Assembly (NCBI RefSeq): GCF_001431315.2
Contig: NZ_LKHV02000001.1
Span: forward strand, 992,001-1,056,000
DNA length: 64,000 bases
Direction: 5' to 3'
Source of the DNA: Candidatus Berkiella cookevillensis
Lineage (GTDB): Bacteria; Pseudomonadota; Gammaproteobacteria; Berkiellales; Berkiellaceae
Numbering within the stretch: the stretch's first letter is position 1; every line of letters begins with the position of its first letter. Of this stretch, positions 40,101 through 46,748 are shown piece by piece. The position numbers and the translations under genes are program-made. Below the pieces are notes generated by a model. The model did not search any database and was not told where the DNA came from. It saw nothing but the letters and a program-made list of their open reading frames with translations.

Positions 40101-42887
40101 TTCTATATTGCCTATTTCTGTGCGCCCAATAACTTCATTACCTTCAAGGAAAAGTTTTACGTTCTCATTAGAAAGCGTATCTACTAGACCAGTGTCAGCA
40201 CCTTGGGTGCTGACACTTAAGATATAAGTAATTGCATCATTATCTTGTATGTCATTATTGTCGCTGTCTTTAGGGCCATCTGCACCAAATTGTCCTGAGA
40301 AGAGTATTGCAAAAGAGCTACTTGCATCAATTGCAAAATTAGATTCATCGACGACTAATGAAGGAACAGGAATCTCATTACGATTGATGCTAGGACCATC
40401 GTCTTCAAATCTGAAAGCTTGACCAATATCAGCGACAGCACTTGCAGTATCACCATCACCATCGGTGACCGTTGCAATTAATTTAATTAAATCAGCTGCT
40501 AAAAGCATTGCCGGTGAATCTGCTTCATCGGGATCGTTGGGATTATCATGCACCACAGCACGAGATTGCTCTAAAGTGACCACGCCACTATTTGCATCTA
40601 CAGAGACTCTAAAGACTTCTATATTGCCTACTTCAGTGCGCCCAACAACGTCATTACCTTCAAGAAAAAGCTTTACAGCTTCATTAGAAAGGCTATCGAC
40701 TAATCCACTGTTTGCATCTTGTGCACTGATGTTTAAAGCATAAGTAACTGCATCTACGTCTGCAACGTCATCATTATTTGAATCTTTGGGACCATCATTG
40801 CCAAATAAAGCTGAAAACAGTCCTGCAAAGGAAGCGCTTGCATTTGCTGTGAAATCAGACTCATCCACGGTGAGTACAGGTATGTCTACGTTTGTGAGCG
40901 ATATACTAGGACCATCATCTTTGAAGCTAAAAGCCTGACCGATATAAATTGATTCATCTGTAGAATCGCCGTCACCATCAATGACAGTTAATGTCAGTGT
41001 GATGAGATCACTCGAACTTAAAGTGGCAGGTTCATTTGCTTCATCAGGATCATTTGGATTATCGTGGACAACAGAGCGACTTTGATTCAGTGTTATCTCT
41101 CCACTTTGTGGGTCGACGGAAATACGAAAAACTTCTAAATTGCCATTTTCAGTACGCCCAACCACTTCACCCAATTCTAAATAAAGCATAATGTTTTCAT
41201 TAGAGAGCGTATCAACCAATCCGCTGTTAGTGCCTTCCGCGCTAATAGAGAGAGTGTATTGAACCGCATCAATATCAGCTATGTCATCATTATCAATATC
41301 TTTAGGGCCATCTGCTCCAAAATTAATGGAGAAAATCCCTGCAAAAGAGGCGACAGCGTCTTGGGAAAAATCGCTGTCATCTACTTGTAACATCGGCATA
41401 GAAACATCATTAAGTTCTATACTAGGACCATCATCTTTGAACTGAAAAGCATGACCAATGTTAATAGACTGATTGTCACTGTCTCCATCATTATCAACAA
41501 CATGTACATTGAGAGAAATTAAGTTCTCTGCTGCAAAAGAGGCGGGAGAAAGTGCTTCATCAGGATCTGTACTATCAGGGTGCACAATAGAACGACTTTG
41601 ATTGAGTGTGATTTCTGCTGTATTCGGATCGATGGATATTCTAAATACTTCAAGATTTGAGGTTTCGGTACGACCAACAACTTCACCACCCTCTAGTGAC
41701 AGTTTTATGGCTTCTTGAGTGAGTGTATCGATTAATCCGCTATCGATGCCTGGTGCTAAAATACTTAAATCATAAGTTAGACTTGCTATGCCATCTGCAC
41801 CTGGTATTACATTGAAGAGCACAGAAAATGAAGCTTTAGCGTCTATATTAAAATCACTTTCGTCAACAATAATATCTGGTGTTTGTGTAGCTACTATTTC
41901 AATACTGGGAACATCATCCACGATGGTAACGATAATATTTGCACTTGCTTGATCGCCATCTGAATCTTGAAATGTATAAGAAAAGGTTTCAATAATGAGA
42001 TTTTCTCCATTACCTGGCGTATGCATATCATTATCAAAAAGTTCATAACTAAAATCACCTTGATTAAATCCATTAAAATCTTCAACATAAACGGTAAGCT
42101 TTCCTGCATTGGTCTCTATAACCCAAACAGATGGATTGCTTTTGTCGGTTTGAAATCCTGGAATAGAAAGATCGGTAATTGCAATAGGTGCATCACCTAA
42201 ATCATCATTGGCTAAGATATTGCCAGAGAGCATGAGCGGTTTGCTGCCAGGTGCACTGCCGTCAGATAAGCTTTTTTCAAAAAATACCAATGCTTCACCT
42301 TGGCTATCAACAGAATCATCGACAGCAGAAGGAAATCTATTAATTCTTCTTGCGATCAGTGGTGGGATAAATTCTTCATCTTGTGCAATACCAGGCGTAC
42401 TGATATCTAAGTTTCTGGCAACACTGTTCACATCTGCGCTATTACCGATACCGATTAACTCGGGTATCGTAAAACCACCACCTGCACCGCCACCACTTGC
42501 ACCTGCTGCTGACGCATCTAAATTTTGAATATCTTCGAGGCTGAGTTCTCCATCGTCTTGTTCATCTTCTTTTTTGCTATCGTCTTCTAGCGCTGTTGTT
42601 TCATCTGTTGCAGCTTCTGAGTTTACTTGGGGCACATTTTCTGAAGCTTCAATTTTAGGCGCGGCAATATTTGTTGTTCCGTCTTGAGTGATTTCTTCTT
42701 GGGGTTTTTCTTGGTTTAGCACTGCGCTTGGATCTACCGCTTTCTTTTCTGCGATATCTGCTTGTGATGCGGCGGCATCAGCTTCTTTTGATAAGGTCGG
42801 GATCATTTCTTTTATACGCTGGAACAATGATTTTGTGTCGTCTGTGTTATTATTGTCTTGATCTTCTTGTTTGATTGAATCACTCAT
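31167..42887 (-). CDS. Giant type I-secreted adhesin-like repeat protein with three vWA domains
   Basis: A 3906-residue acidic protein. Order: disordered acidic N-terminus (1-125) ending LDASAAGASGGGAGGGF; VCBS-like domain (about 190-320); six T1SS-143-type repeats of about 170 residues (321-1357), each opening LTVDESN-like and ending GQAFxFKDDGP; vWA 1 (from about 1357, MIDAS LDVSGSM); VCBS-like domains; four more repeats (about 1839-2519); vWA 2; VCBS-like; repeat 11 (about 3009-3182); vWA 3 (IDISGSM); Calx-beta domain (about 3512-3625); VCBS-like; and a C-terminal type I secretion region with LMGTTGDDVL. It has no signal peptide, as expected for type I export. Several repeats are nearly identical in DNA, with a 507-bp period near 35.6-36.7 kb. 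No TolC/HlyB/HlyD-type genes are adjacent. Role: probable cell-surface adhesin; ligand unknown. Confidence 0.88.
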   Translation of the reverse strand: MSDSIKQEDQDNNNTDDTKSLFQRIKEMIPTLSKEADAAASQADIAEKKAVDPSAVLNQEKPQEEITQDGTTNIAAPKIEASENVPQVNSEAATDETTALEDDSKKEDEQDDGELSLEDIQNLDASAAGASGGGAGGGFTIPELIGIGNSADVNSVARNLDISTPGIAQDEEFIPPLIARRINRFPSAVDDSVDSQGEALVFFEKSLSDGSAPGSKPLMLSGNILANDDLGDAPIAITDLSIPGFQTDKSNPSVWVIETNAGKLTVYVEDFNGFNQGDFSYELFDNDMHTPGNGENLIIETFSYTFQDSDGDQASANIIVTIVDDVPSIEIVATQTPDIIVDESDFNIDAKASFSVLFNVIPGADGIASLTYDLSILAPGIDSGLIDTLTQEAIKLSLEGGEVVGRTETSNLEVFRISIDPNTAEITLNQSRSIVHPDSTDPDEALSPASFAAENLISLNVHVVDNDGDSDNQSINIGHAFQFKDDGPSIELNDVSMPMLQVDDSDFSQDAVASFAGIFSINFGADGPKDIDNDDIADIDAVQYTLSISAEGTNSGLVDTLSNENIMLYLELGEVVGRTENGNLEVFRISVDPQSGEITLNQSRSVVHDNPNDPDEANEPATLSSSDLITLTLTVIDGDGDSTDESIYIGQAFSFKDDGPSISLTNVDIPVLTVDESDFTANASASFAGLFSALFGNDGPKDSNNDDVADVDAVTYALNISAQDANSGLVDSLSNEAVKLFLEGNDVVGRTEVGNIEVFRVSVDANSGVVTLEQSRAVVHDNPNDPDEADSPAMLLAADLIKLIATVTDGDGDTASAVADIGQAFRFEDDGPSINRNEIPVPSLVVDESNFAIDASSSFAILFSGQFGADGPKDSDNNDIQDNDAITYILSVSTQGADTGLVDTLSNENVKLFLEGNEVIGRTEIGNIEVFRVSVDANSGVVTLDQSRAVVHDNPNDPDEADSPAMLSAADLIKLTATITDADGDTASAVADIGQAFKFKDDGPSIDLGLAAVPLDLLTVDESNLAVNASANFADNFSIVSSSYGADGAGSQSSSYALSITASGVDSGLSDVATGQNILLFMNNGVVEGRVGGVNGPVAFSVSVDASGIVTLDQVRALNHPNAANPDDAITLANTNLVQLTRTDTIVDKDGDAASDSATLNIGQAFVFKDDGPRIDIALAAVAVDTLTVDESNLAVNASADFSDNFSIVTSDYGADGAGSQSSSYALSVSGSGVDSGLDDVATGQNILLFMNNGVVEGRVGNVNGPVAFSVSVDGSGVVTLDQIRALKHPDVNNHDDSITLSNQNAIQLTRTDTIIDKDGDAASDSATLNIGQAFVFKDDGPHANNDYYSVEPPTQPSYNLTFVLDVSGSMNTVIPNSGGKTRLDILKESLTGQNALLDSYDAASAALRITIVTFSGDTDGQDSDDATTSIEFSSVQAAKDYIDALSANGWTNYRAATQAASADIIQDSQDPNLDHFVDRLYFISDGRPEPAGTQGIDNRLTDAEELAWRNLLNENNVEAYILNIGSINQSDIDNHLKDLDDDQPGTVITVAANLSNLQELLIGTINQTETTGNVLTNDLSGADGGLEVINIYFELASPQAANNYINAHPELAGATANGNIVTIPVPNESITTPIGNVLHINSDGSFTYTSYHNENSGADDILHYTVKDKDGDTSSAELRFDIDGDVTILNLTPKTEGGDVSVDEDDLLANRGVGESAGSDPVKESNVVQGSFTILAPDGIDILSIGGHAIITNGVFSPTSFTTPFGNTFSVTNFNSATGEVTYSYTLNDNENHPSGNGENDLFEDLTVILKDIDGDTANNILSIRIIDDVPSVTVTAIAAADILTVDESNLSTNASANFSDNFSSVAEPGADGLASFSTSYTLSVSASGVDSGLDDVATGQNILLFMNNGVVEGRVGNVNGPVAFSVSVDGSGIVSLDQIRALNHPNAANPDDAVTLTNANLVRLTRTDSMTDNDGDTTNGAATINIGNALFFKDDGPNIDLGLAAVAVDILTVDESNLAVNASANFADNFSIVSSSYGADGAGSQSSSYALSVSASGVDSGLDDVATGQNVLLFMNNGMVEGRVGNVNGAVAFSVSVNGSGIVTLDQIRAMAHPNAANPDDAITLANTNLVQLTRTDTIVDKDGDTASDSATLNIGQAFVFKDDGSRIDIALAAVAVDILTVDESNLAVNASANFADNFTIVSSNYGADGAGSQSSSYALSVSASGVDSGLDDVATGQNILLFMNNGVVEGRVGNVNGPVAFSVSVNGSGIVTLDQIRAMAHPNAANPDDAITLANTNLVQLTRTDTIVDKDGDAASDSATLNIGQAFVFKDDGPRIDIALAAVAVDILTVDESNLGVNASANFADNFTIVSSNYGADGAGSQSSSYALSVSVSGVDSGLDDVATGQNILLFMNNGMVEGRVGNVNGPVAFSVSVNGSGVVTLDQIRALKHPDVNNHDDSITLSNQNAIQLTRTDTIVDKDGDSASDSATLNIGQAFVFKDDGPHANDDSYFVADPGLPSYNLTFVLDVSGSMNTVIPNSGGKTRLDILKESLTNNGALLDSYADASAALKITIVTFSGDADGQDSDDAATSIEFNSVQAAKDYIDSLSANGWTNYRAATQAASADIIQDSQNPNLDHFIDRLYFISDGKPEPAGTQGIDNRLTDAEELAWRNLLDQHDVEAYILNIGSINQSDIDEHLKDLDDDQPGTVITVAANLSNLQELLIGTINQVETTGNVLTNDLSGADGGLQVINIYFELASPQAANSYINAHPELAGATVNGNIVTIPVPNQSITTPIGNVLHMNSDGSFTYISNHNENSGADDVLHYTVKDKDGDTSSAVLHFDIDSNVTISNLTPKSEGGDVSVDEDDLLASRGVGESAGSDPVKESNVAQGSFTITAQDGINTLSIGGHAIITNGVFSPISFTTPFGNTFNAISFNNTTGEVTYSYTLNDNENHPAGNGENHLFEDLNITVSDTDGDTANNILSIRIVDDIPNIDRNQIDAPILMVDESNFAVDASASFANLFTGIFGADGAKDSDNNGIQDPNAITYSLGISANGANSGLVDSQSKEAINLFVVNNEVIGRTATSHLEVFKVSVDANSGLVTLNQSRAVMHSNPNDHDEASSPATLSSDNLITLTAVIVDGDGDTDSAVANIGGTFQFRDDGPTAVSDSFVLEVPPLPSYNLTFTIDISGSMGQIISGTGKSRLTLVKEALTSQGALLDSYAQASEQLRISIVTFAGDSDAQDNDDVWISSEFNNIAAAKAYINALTANGNTNYRAALQQTSKDIVNDANDPNLAHFIDKVYWLSDGQPVPSSKILTAQEELAWRNLLQQNNVDAIILNIAPAGSQQNVNQHLQGLANPTDSPAVIEVKPNLSNLQQLLLDTIDPVQTEGNLLTNDAAGADGPATVVEIKFTLGSNQAAQTYLNQHPELAGATRDGSTVIIPIPNQAIETPLGGMLLVLANGNFTYSGANGSIDMGIDSFQYTIKDQDGDKSTATFILHVAEQGTPFVSVNDASATEGTHSTIQFLVTLSHPADENITVNYQVTPDTAKNASDYLNNISNGSVTILKGSTMATLVLNVVDDSVSESTENFFITLTSAYKASGDVVDIDDSTGTGTIFDNDTNGLMSLKVDTNAGLEANDDQQWVEINSQIQGNLMLNDVFDHKATVISEVSFNTADADQFIIKHNLLSLDAYVDKDGETVHIPLPKDGSNIEIETPHDALLTINNQGEYSYSVGAHSVDETEHFEYTLLNTHTAESVSANFDVNVLSHPGSLVNLMGTTGDDVLTTAKVNAQAIIMNGGDGIDEFIVDVSETNNPEVIVVRDLGINMSRLTFINVEDSNHDGTASFADVVSSFTQDGDNVEVSLSNNTTLILEGIGVVNGHDVAALENHLNNITLEMNIVS
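35330..37370 (-). repeat. Tandem ~507-bp in-frame repeats within the adhesin gene
   Basis: Four consecutive 169-170-codon units with high nucleotide identity. For example the block CGGCCTTCAAC followed by ATTCATAAAGAGTAAAATAT-type sequence recurs at 35620, 36127 and 36634, exactly 507 bp apart. Two further related units lie at about 38870-39890. The near identity implies recent unequal recombination or gene conversion. Confidence 0.85.
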
Positions 42888-43269
42888 TGTCTTGCCCCAT
42901 ATGTCTAATCAACAGGTGAACTATCACGTAAATTTATGACCTTGGTCAGGCTCGATAAATGTACATTGATAAAGTAAATCCCATATCCTCTTTATTGGAT
43001 ATTGGACATAAGTACTAAAGTGGTGTTTCAAGGTATTTTTTCATGTGTATACTCTTCATATTTGAATTTTACCCGTAAGGAGTACAATGTAAGTTTTGTT
43101 GGTTGCGCTCACTCACCTTAAATCTACACTCTTTGTGCACCCCTGGGGATTAGCTCTTTTACTTATATGAGCGAAGATTATATGAATGCAAGTAGGTCAG
43201 AAAAATAAAAATATTAGAGTTCAAATACAGGTTGTATGGCTTAACAGATGTTTGATTCAGTATTTTTAT
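42888..43269. other. Non-coding region between the adhesin and the transposase element
   Basis: About 380 bp with no credible gene of normal length. It holds the adhesin's 5' region (GGGGC ahead of its ATG) and, facing right, a TATACT box at 43048-43053 with an AAGGAG (43077-43082) correctly spaced ahead of ATG TAA (43087-43092), that is, a start codon directly followed by a stop. Downstream to 43200 there is loosely F1-like sequence (TTTTACTTATATGAGCG). Looks like a decayed gene start or a leader RNA. Confidence 0.4.
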
Positions 43270-44524
43270 TCAGGACAGCCACATTAAGTTGCTTTACCCA
43301 AAATCTTTGAGCTAGAATTCCTTTCAGTAATAGGGATATTTTTTAAGTTATGACTTTAGCTCGCTCAGAACAAATTGATTTGAATGCCACGCCGTATTAT
43401 CACGTCATGAACCGATGTGTGCGTCGCAGCTTTTTGTGCGGTTTTGATGAACTAACACAGAAAGATTATTCGCATCGTAAAGCGTGGATTGTCAATCGAT
43501 TAAAATATTTAGCGGATATCTTTGCCATCAAAATCTGTGCTTATGCCATCATGAGCAATCATTATCATGTTGTGTTATATGTGGAAGAAACGCAAGCGCA
43601 AGCGTGGTCAGAAGCAGAAATCATCCGTCGTTGGGCATCCATCTTTCCTAAAGATGCCGAAGAAAATAAGCACCTAAAACAGAAAATTCAGCTTTGGAAA
43701 GAGCGACTCACCAGTATTAGCTGGTTTATGCGTTGCTTAAATGAAAAAATAGCGCGCGATGTAAACGAAGAAGATGATACCGCAGGAAGATTTTGGGAAG
43801 GGCGTTTTAAATCTCAAGCTTTATTAGATGAAGGGGCACTTTTAAGTGCAATGGTCTATGTTGATTTAAATCCAGTCAGAGCGGGCATTGTTCAAAAACC
43901 AGAAGAGTCAGAATTTACCTCTATTTATGAACGCATTCAGCATATTTCCAAACAATTAAAAATCAATAAGCCAAAATCCATTAAACAGCTTAAGCGCGAA
44001 AAAGCCGACATATACAACAATCTTGCACAACCCAAGTCCTTAGTGCCTTTTTCAAACGTCTCAGAACATCATTCACATGCCATTGATTTTAAACTTATCG
44101 ATTATTTAGAGCTTGTTGATTACACAGGGCGAATGATTCGCGATGATAAAGAAGCAGCTTCTATTCCTGAACATCTAGCACCTATTTTAAGCAGACTACA
44201 GTTTGAGCCTCAAAACTGGATATTATTGGTCAAAAATTTAAGCAAAAGCTTCTCTCATGCAGTGGGAAGTGAAATTTTACTGTTAAATTTTGGCAAAGAG
44301 AGAAAGAAAGCTTTAAAAGGCATCACTCAAGCAAAGAAAATATACAATAATCCTCAAGCGATAGCTTAACTTATTCCTCATTATACAATCACTCAATTCC
44401 CAATAGAAAAAGCAGCTTATTTTACCTTTTTTGAAACTTAATTAATTTGTATATCAGAATTGTATGATTATTTTGATAGATATGAATAATAATTTATTGC
44501 TAAAAATATAGATGGCTGTCCTGA
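43270..44524 (+). mobile_element. RAYT element with 12-bp inverted ends
   Basis: TCAGGACAGCCA at 43270-43281 and its exact reverse complement TGGCTGTCCTGA at 44513-44524 bracket a single Y1-type transposase gene. The 1255-bp unit has the size and layout of a REP-associated tyrosine transposase locus. The two ends are inverted copies rather than direct repeats, so the unit may be flanked by hairpin-forming halves. Confidence 0.7.
43350..44369 (+). CDS. REP-associated tyrosine transposase (Y1_Tnp, RAYT)
   Basis: A 339-residue single-strand transposase of the IS200/IS605-related HUH superfamily. Motifs: PYYHVMNRCVRRSFLCG at the N-terminus, the HUH pair in MSNHYHVVLYVEE, GRFWEGRFKSQALLDE, and YVDLNPVRAGIV, which carries the probable nucleophilic tyrosine. 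A 100-residue basic C-terminal part follows. The gene is intact with no frameshift. It is the only gene between the two inverted 12-mers. RAYTs mobilise short palindromic repeats; whether it acts on the repeats in this window is unproven. Confidence 0.9.
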   Translation: MTLARSEQIDLNATPYYHVMNRCVRRSFLCGFDELTQKDYSHRKAWIVNRLKYLADIFAIKICAYAIMSNHYHVVLYVEETQAQAWSEAEIIRRWASIFPKDAEENKHLKQKIQLWKERLTSISWFMRCLNEKIARDVNEEDDTAGRFWEGRFKSQALLDEGALLSAMVYVDLNPVRAGIVQKPEESEFTSIYERIQHISKQLKINKPKSIKQLKREKADIYNNLAQPKSLVPFSNVSEHHSHAIDFKLIDYLELVDYTGRMIRDDKEAASIPEHLAPILSRLQFEPQNWILLVKNLSKSFSHAVGSEILLLNFGKERKKALKGITQAKKIYNNPQAIA

Positions 44525-44737
44525 TATTTGACTTTTCTTTTCTGCTTGAATGGAAGCAGACTTTGTGTCAACGTAAGGTTTATCTATTGCTTCTGTTTTG
44601 TCTGTCGAGCATCTTTTTTGAATAAGTCATTTTAATTAGAAACAAGCAAGAAAAAGCCTCTACAAGATAGATGTCACATGTTTGGTGGCTAAGTAATAGC
44701 TGTATATTAGAAAAAATGTAAAGGGACATCTTTGGTC
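44370..44737. other. Intergenic region carrying the right end of the RAYT element
   Basis: 368 bp, AT-rich, no gene. It holds the right inverted 12-mer (44513-44524) and the leader of the acetate kinase gene, with AAAGGGAC about 13 bp before ATG at 44738. A TTG at 44732 is an in-frame alternative. No promoter with both boxes could be assigned. Confidence 0.5.
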
Positions 44738-46588
44738 ATGAAAATACTCATATTCAACGCAGGAAGCTCTAGCTTAAAATTTGGTGTATTTGATATGGCT
44801 ATTTCTGATAGTCGTGTGTTTAAAGGTGAGTTTGAGCACTTTAAGAATGGTAAATGTCTACTGCATTATCGTGTAGGAGGCGAAGAAGGTGAGGAAAAAG
44901 AGCGCGGTGAATCCTTAGCGTCCGTGGAAGATGCAATTAGGCGTGTGCCAGAAATTCTGAAAGAATTTGGTTATGATGTCTTTGACGCAATTGGTCATCG
45001 TGTAGCACATGGTGGTGAAAAATTTCGTGATGCTACGCTGCTTGATCATAATGTATTGCAATATATCGAAAGTTGTACGTCCTTAGCTCCATTACACAAT
45101 CCTGCCAATCTAAAAGCAATCATGATAAGTAGCACATTTTGGCCGGATATACCGCAAGTTGCGGTATTTGACACAGCTTTTCATCATACCATTCCTGATT
45201 TTGCTTATACTTATGCTGTACCCAAAGAGTGGCGAGATAAGGGATTACGTCGTTATGGCTTTCATGGTACTTCACATAAATATGTGGGGCTTCGAGTAGC
45301 GCAAGTATTAAATCGATCCATCACAGAATTGCAAATTATCAGTTGTCATCTTGGTAATGGCGCAAGCATATGTGCTATCAATCATGGTTTTTCGATTGAC
45401 ACGTCAATGGGTATGACACCGCTTGAAGGCTTGGTTATGGGGACGCGTTCTGGTGATGTCGATCCAGGTATGTTTAGTTATCTAGCCCGTGAGCTTGGCC
45501 TTAGTACTGAAGTAGTTGAAAAACAACTTTACTCAAACAGTGGTTTAAAGGCTTTGGCTGGAAGTCATGATTTTCGCGAAATTGAAAGCAAAGCTGCTAA
45601 AGGCGATCTTGATGCACAACTTGCGATCAATGTTTGTGTCTATCGTCTAAGAAAGTATATTGGTGCTTACACAGCTGCAATGGGAGGGGTAGATGCCCTA
45701 GTCTTTACCGGCGGTATTGGTGAAAATTCTGCTTTTATGCGCCGTCGTATTTGTAGCAAATTCGATTTTTTAGGGTTGTATCTGGACGAAGATAAAAACC
45801 AAGCCGTAAAGCTCAAGAGCTTTGATGCACCACAAATACAGAGCTTTGACTCTCGTGTTAAAGTTATTGTTACACAAACTTGTGAACAACTCATGATCGC
45901 GCAAGAGGTTCAATATCTATTAAAACAACAGAAAAGTCAGCTCAAAACTAAAAAATGGCATATTCCAGTCGCTGTTTCTGCTCGCCATGTACATCTTTCC
46001 CAAGAAGCTGTGGAAGCCTTGTTCGGCAAGGGGCATCAGCTTAAGAAGATGCGTAGCTTAAGCCAAACCGAAGGCTGGGCAGCAGAAGAAACAGTGGAGG
46101 TCATTGGCCCCAAAGGATCGTTTAAAACGGTGCGTGTGCTTGGGCCTACACGCAAACAGACACAGATTGAGGTTTCAAAGACGGATACCTTCACCTTGGG
46201 TGTGGAAGCACCCGTGCGTCCTTCCGGTAAGCTAGAGAATACACCCATTATCAAATTGCGTGGCACCGTAGGAGCGATTGAAAGTGATGGATTAATTATC
46301 GCTGCGCGTCATATTCATATGAGTCCTGAGGATGCTGCGAAAATGGGCTTGAAAGATGGTGATTATGTTGATGTAAAGTTGGGCGATGGAGAACGAGGCG
46401 TATCTTTTTCTAATACGTTGATCCGAGCTAAGCAAGGTTATGTGACAGAAATGCATATCGATACGGATGAGGCTAATGCGGCTGGTATTGCCTTTAGAAC
46501 TGAAGGAGAATTGGTCATGAATGAAAGGCAGGGTAATGCTGATATCGTGACAAAGAAAAATATGAGATTGCATAGTCTTCGCACATAA
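44738..46588 (+). CDS. Acetate kinase - PduL-type phosphotransacylase fusion
   Basis: A 616-residue two-enzyme polypeptide. Residues 1-400 are a complete acetate kinase: FNAGSSSLKFGVFD, HRVAHGGEKF, PLHNPANL, FHGTSHKYVG, CHLGNGAS, MGTRSGDVDPG and FTGGIGENSAFMRR. Residues 405-605 are a complete PduL-type phosphate acyltransferase with both zinc-binding halves, PVAVSARHVHLSQEAVEALF and IIAARHIHMSPEDAAKMGL. Together they interconvert acetyl-CoA and acetate with ATP formation. It is one frame without a stop or shift at the junction (near residue 402). The last codons, SLRT and stop, lie inside an F1 repeat. No encapsulation peptide or microcompartment genes are near. Confidence 0.9.
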   Translation: MKILIFNAGSSSLKFGVFDMAISDSRVFKGEFEHFKNGKCLLHYRVGGEEGEEKERGESLASVEDAIRRVPEILKEFGYDVFDAIGHRVAHGGEKFRDATLLDHNVLQYIESCTSLAPLHNPANLKAIMISSTFWPDIPQVAVFDTAFHHTIPDFAYTYAVPKEWRDKGLRRYGFHGTSHKYVGLRVAQVLNRSITELQIISCHLGNGASICAINHGFSIDTSMGMTPLEGLVMGTRSGDVDPGMFSYLARELGLSTEVVEKQLYSNSGLKALAGSHDFREIESKAAKGDLDAQLAINVCVYRLRKYIGAYTAAMGGVDALVFTGGIGENSAFMRRRICSKFDFLGLYLDEDKNQAVKLKSFDAPQIQSFDSRVKVIVTQTCEQLMIAQEVQYLLKQQKSQLKTKKWHIPVAVSARHVHLSQEAVEALFGKGHQLKKMRSLSQTEGWAAEETVEVIGPKGSFKTVRVLGPTRKQTQIEVSKTDTFTLGVEAPVRPSGKLENTPIIKLRGTVGAIESDGLIIAARHIHMSPEDAAKMGLKDGDYVDVKLGDGERGVSFSNTLIRAKQGYVTEMHIDTDEANAAGIAFRTEGELVMNERQGNADIVTKKNMRLHSLRT

Positions 46589-46718
46589 GCTTTCAGGGGT
46601 GTTGTCTTCGCCCTCTCGCAATCCTCATGTACTTTTATGGGATGAAGGTTGCTTGCTCGAGGCTTGACGCCTACCTGACAGTGCCCCTTGCGGGTAAAAC
46701 TCATGTGCTATGACTATA
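46572..46718 (+). repeat. F1 palindromic repeat, copy A
   Basis: 147 bp from ATAGTCTTCGCACATAAG to CTCATGTGCTATGACTATA; the two ends are imperfect inverted repeats of each other. The core has CCCTCTCGCAATCCTCATGT and CTCGAGGCTTGACGCCTACC. It is nearly identical to copy B at 49334-49463 in inverted orientation, apart from an extra CAGTGCCCCTTGCGGGTAAA-like insert. It supplies the final codons (SLRT) and stop of the upstream gene. Confidence 0.85.
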
Positions 46719-46748
46719 TGAGAATGGGTATAACCTAAGAGGATAGCA

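Noticed and set aside
46438-46704. Minus-strand open frames over the end of the kinase fusion and repeat A
   Set aside because: They overlap a certain gene and the repeat, with no family match or translation signal.
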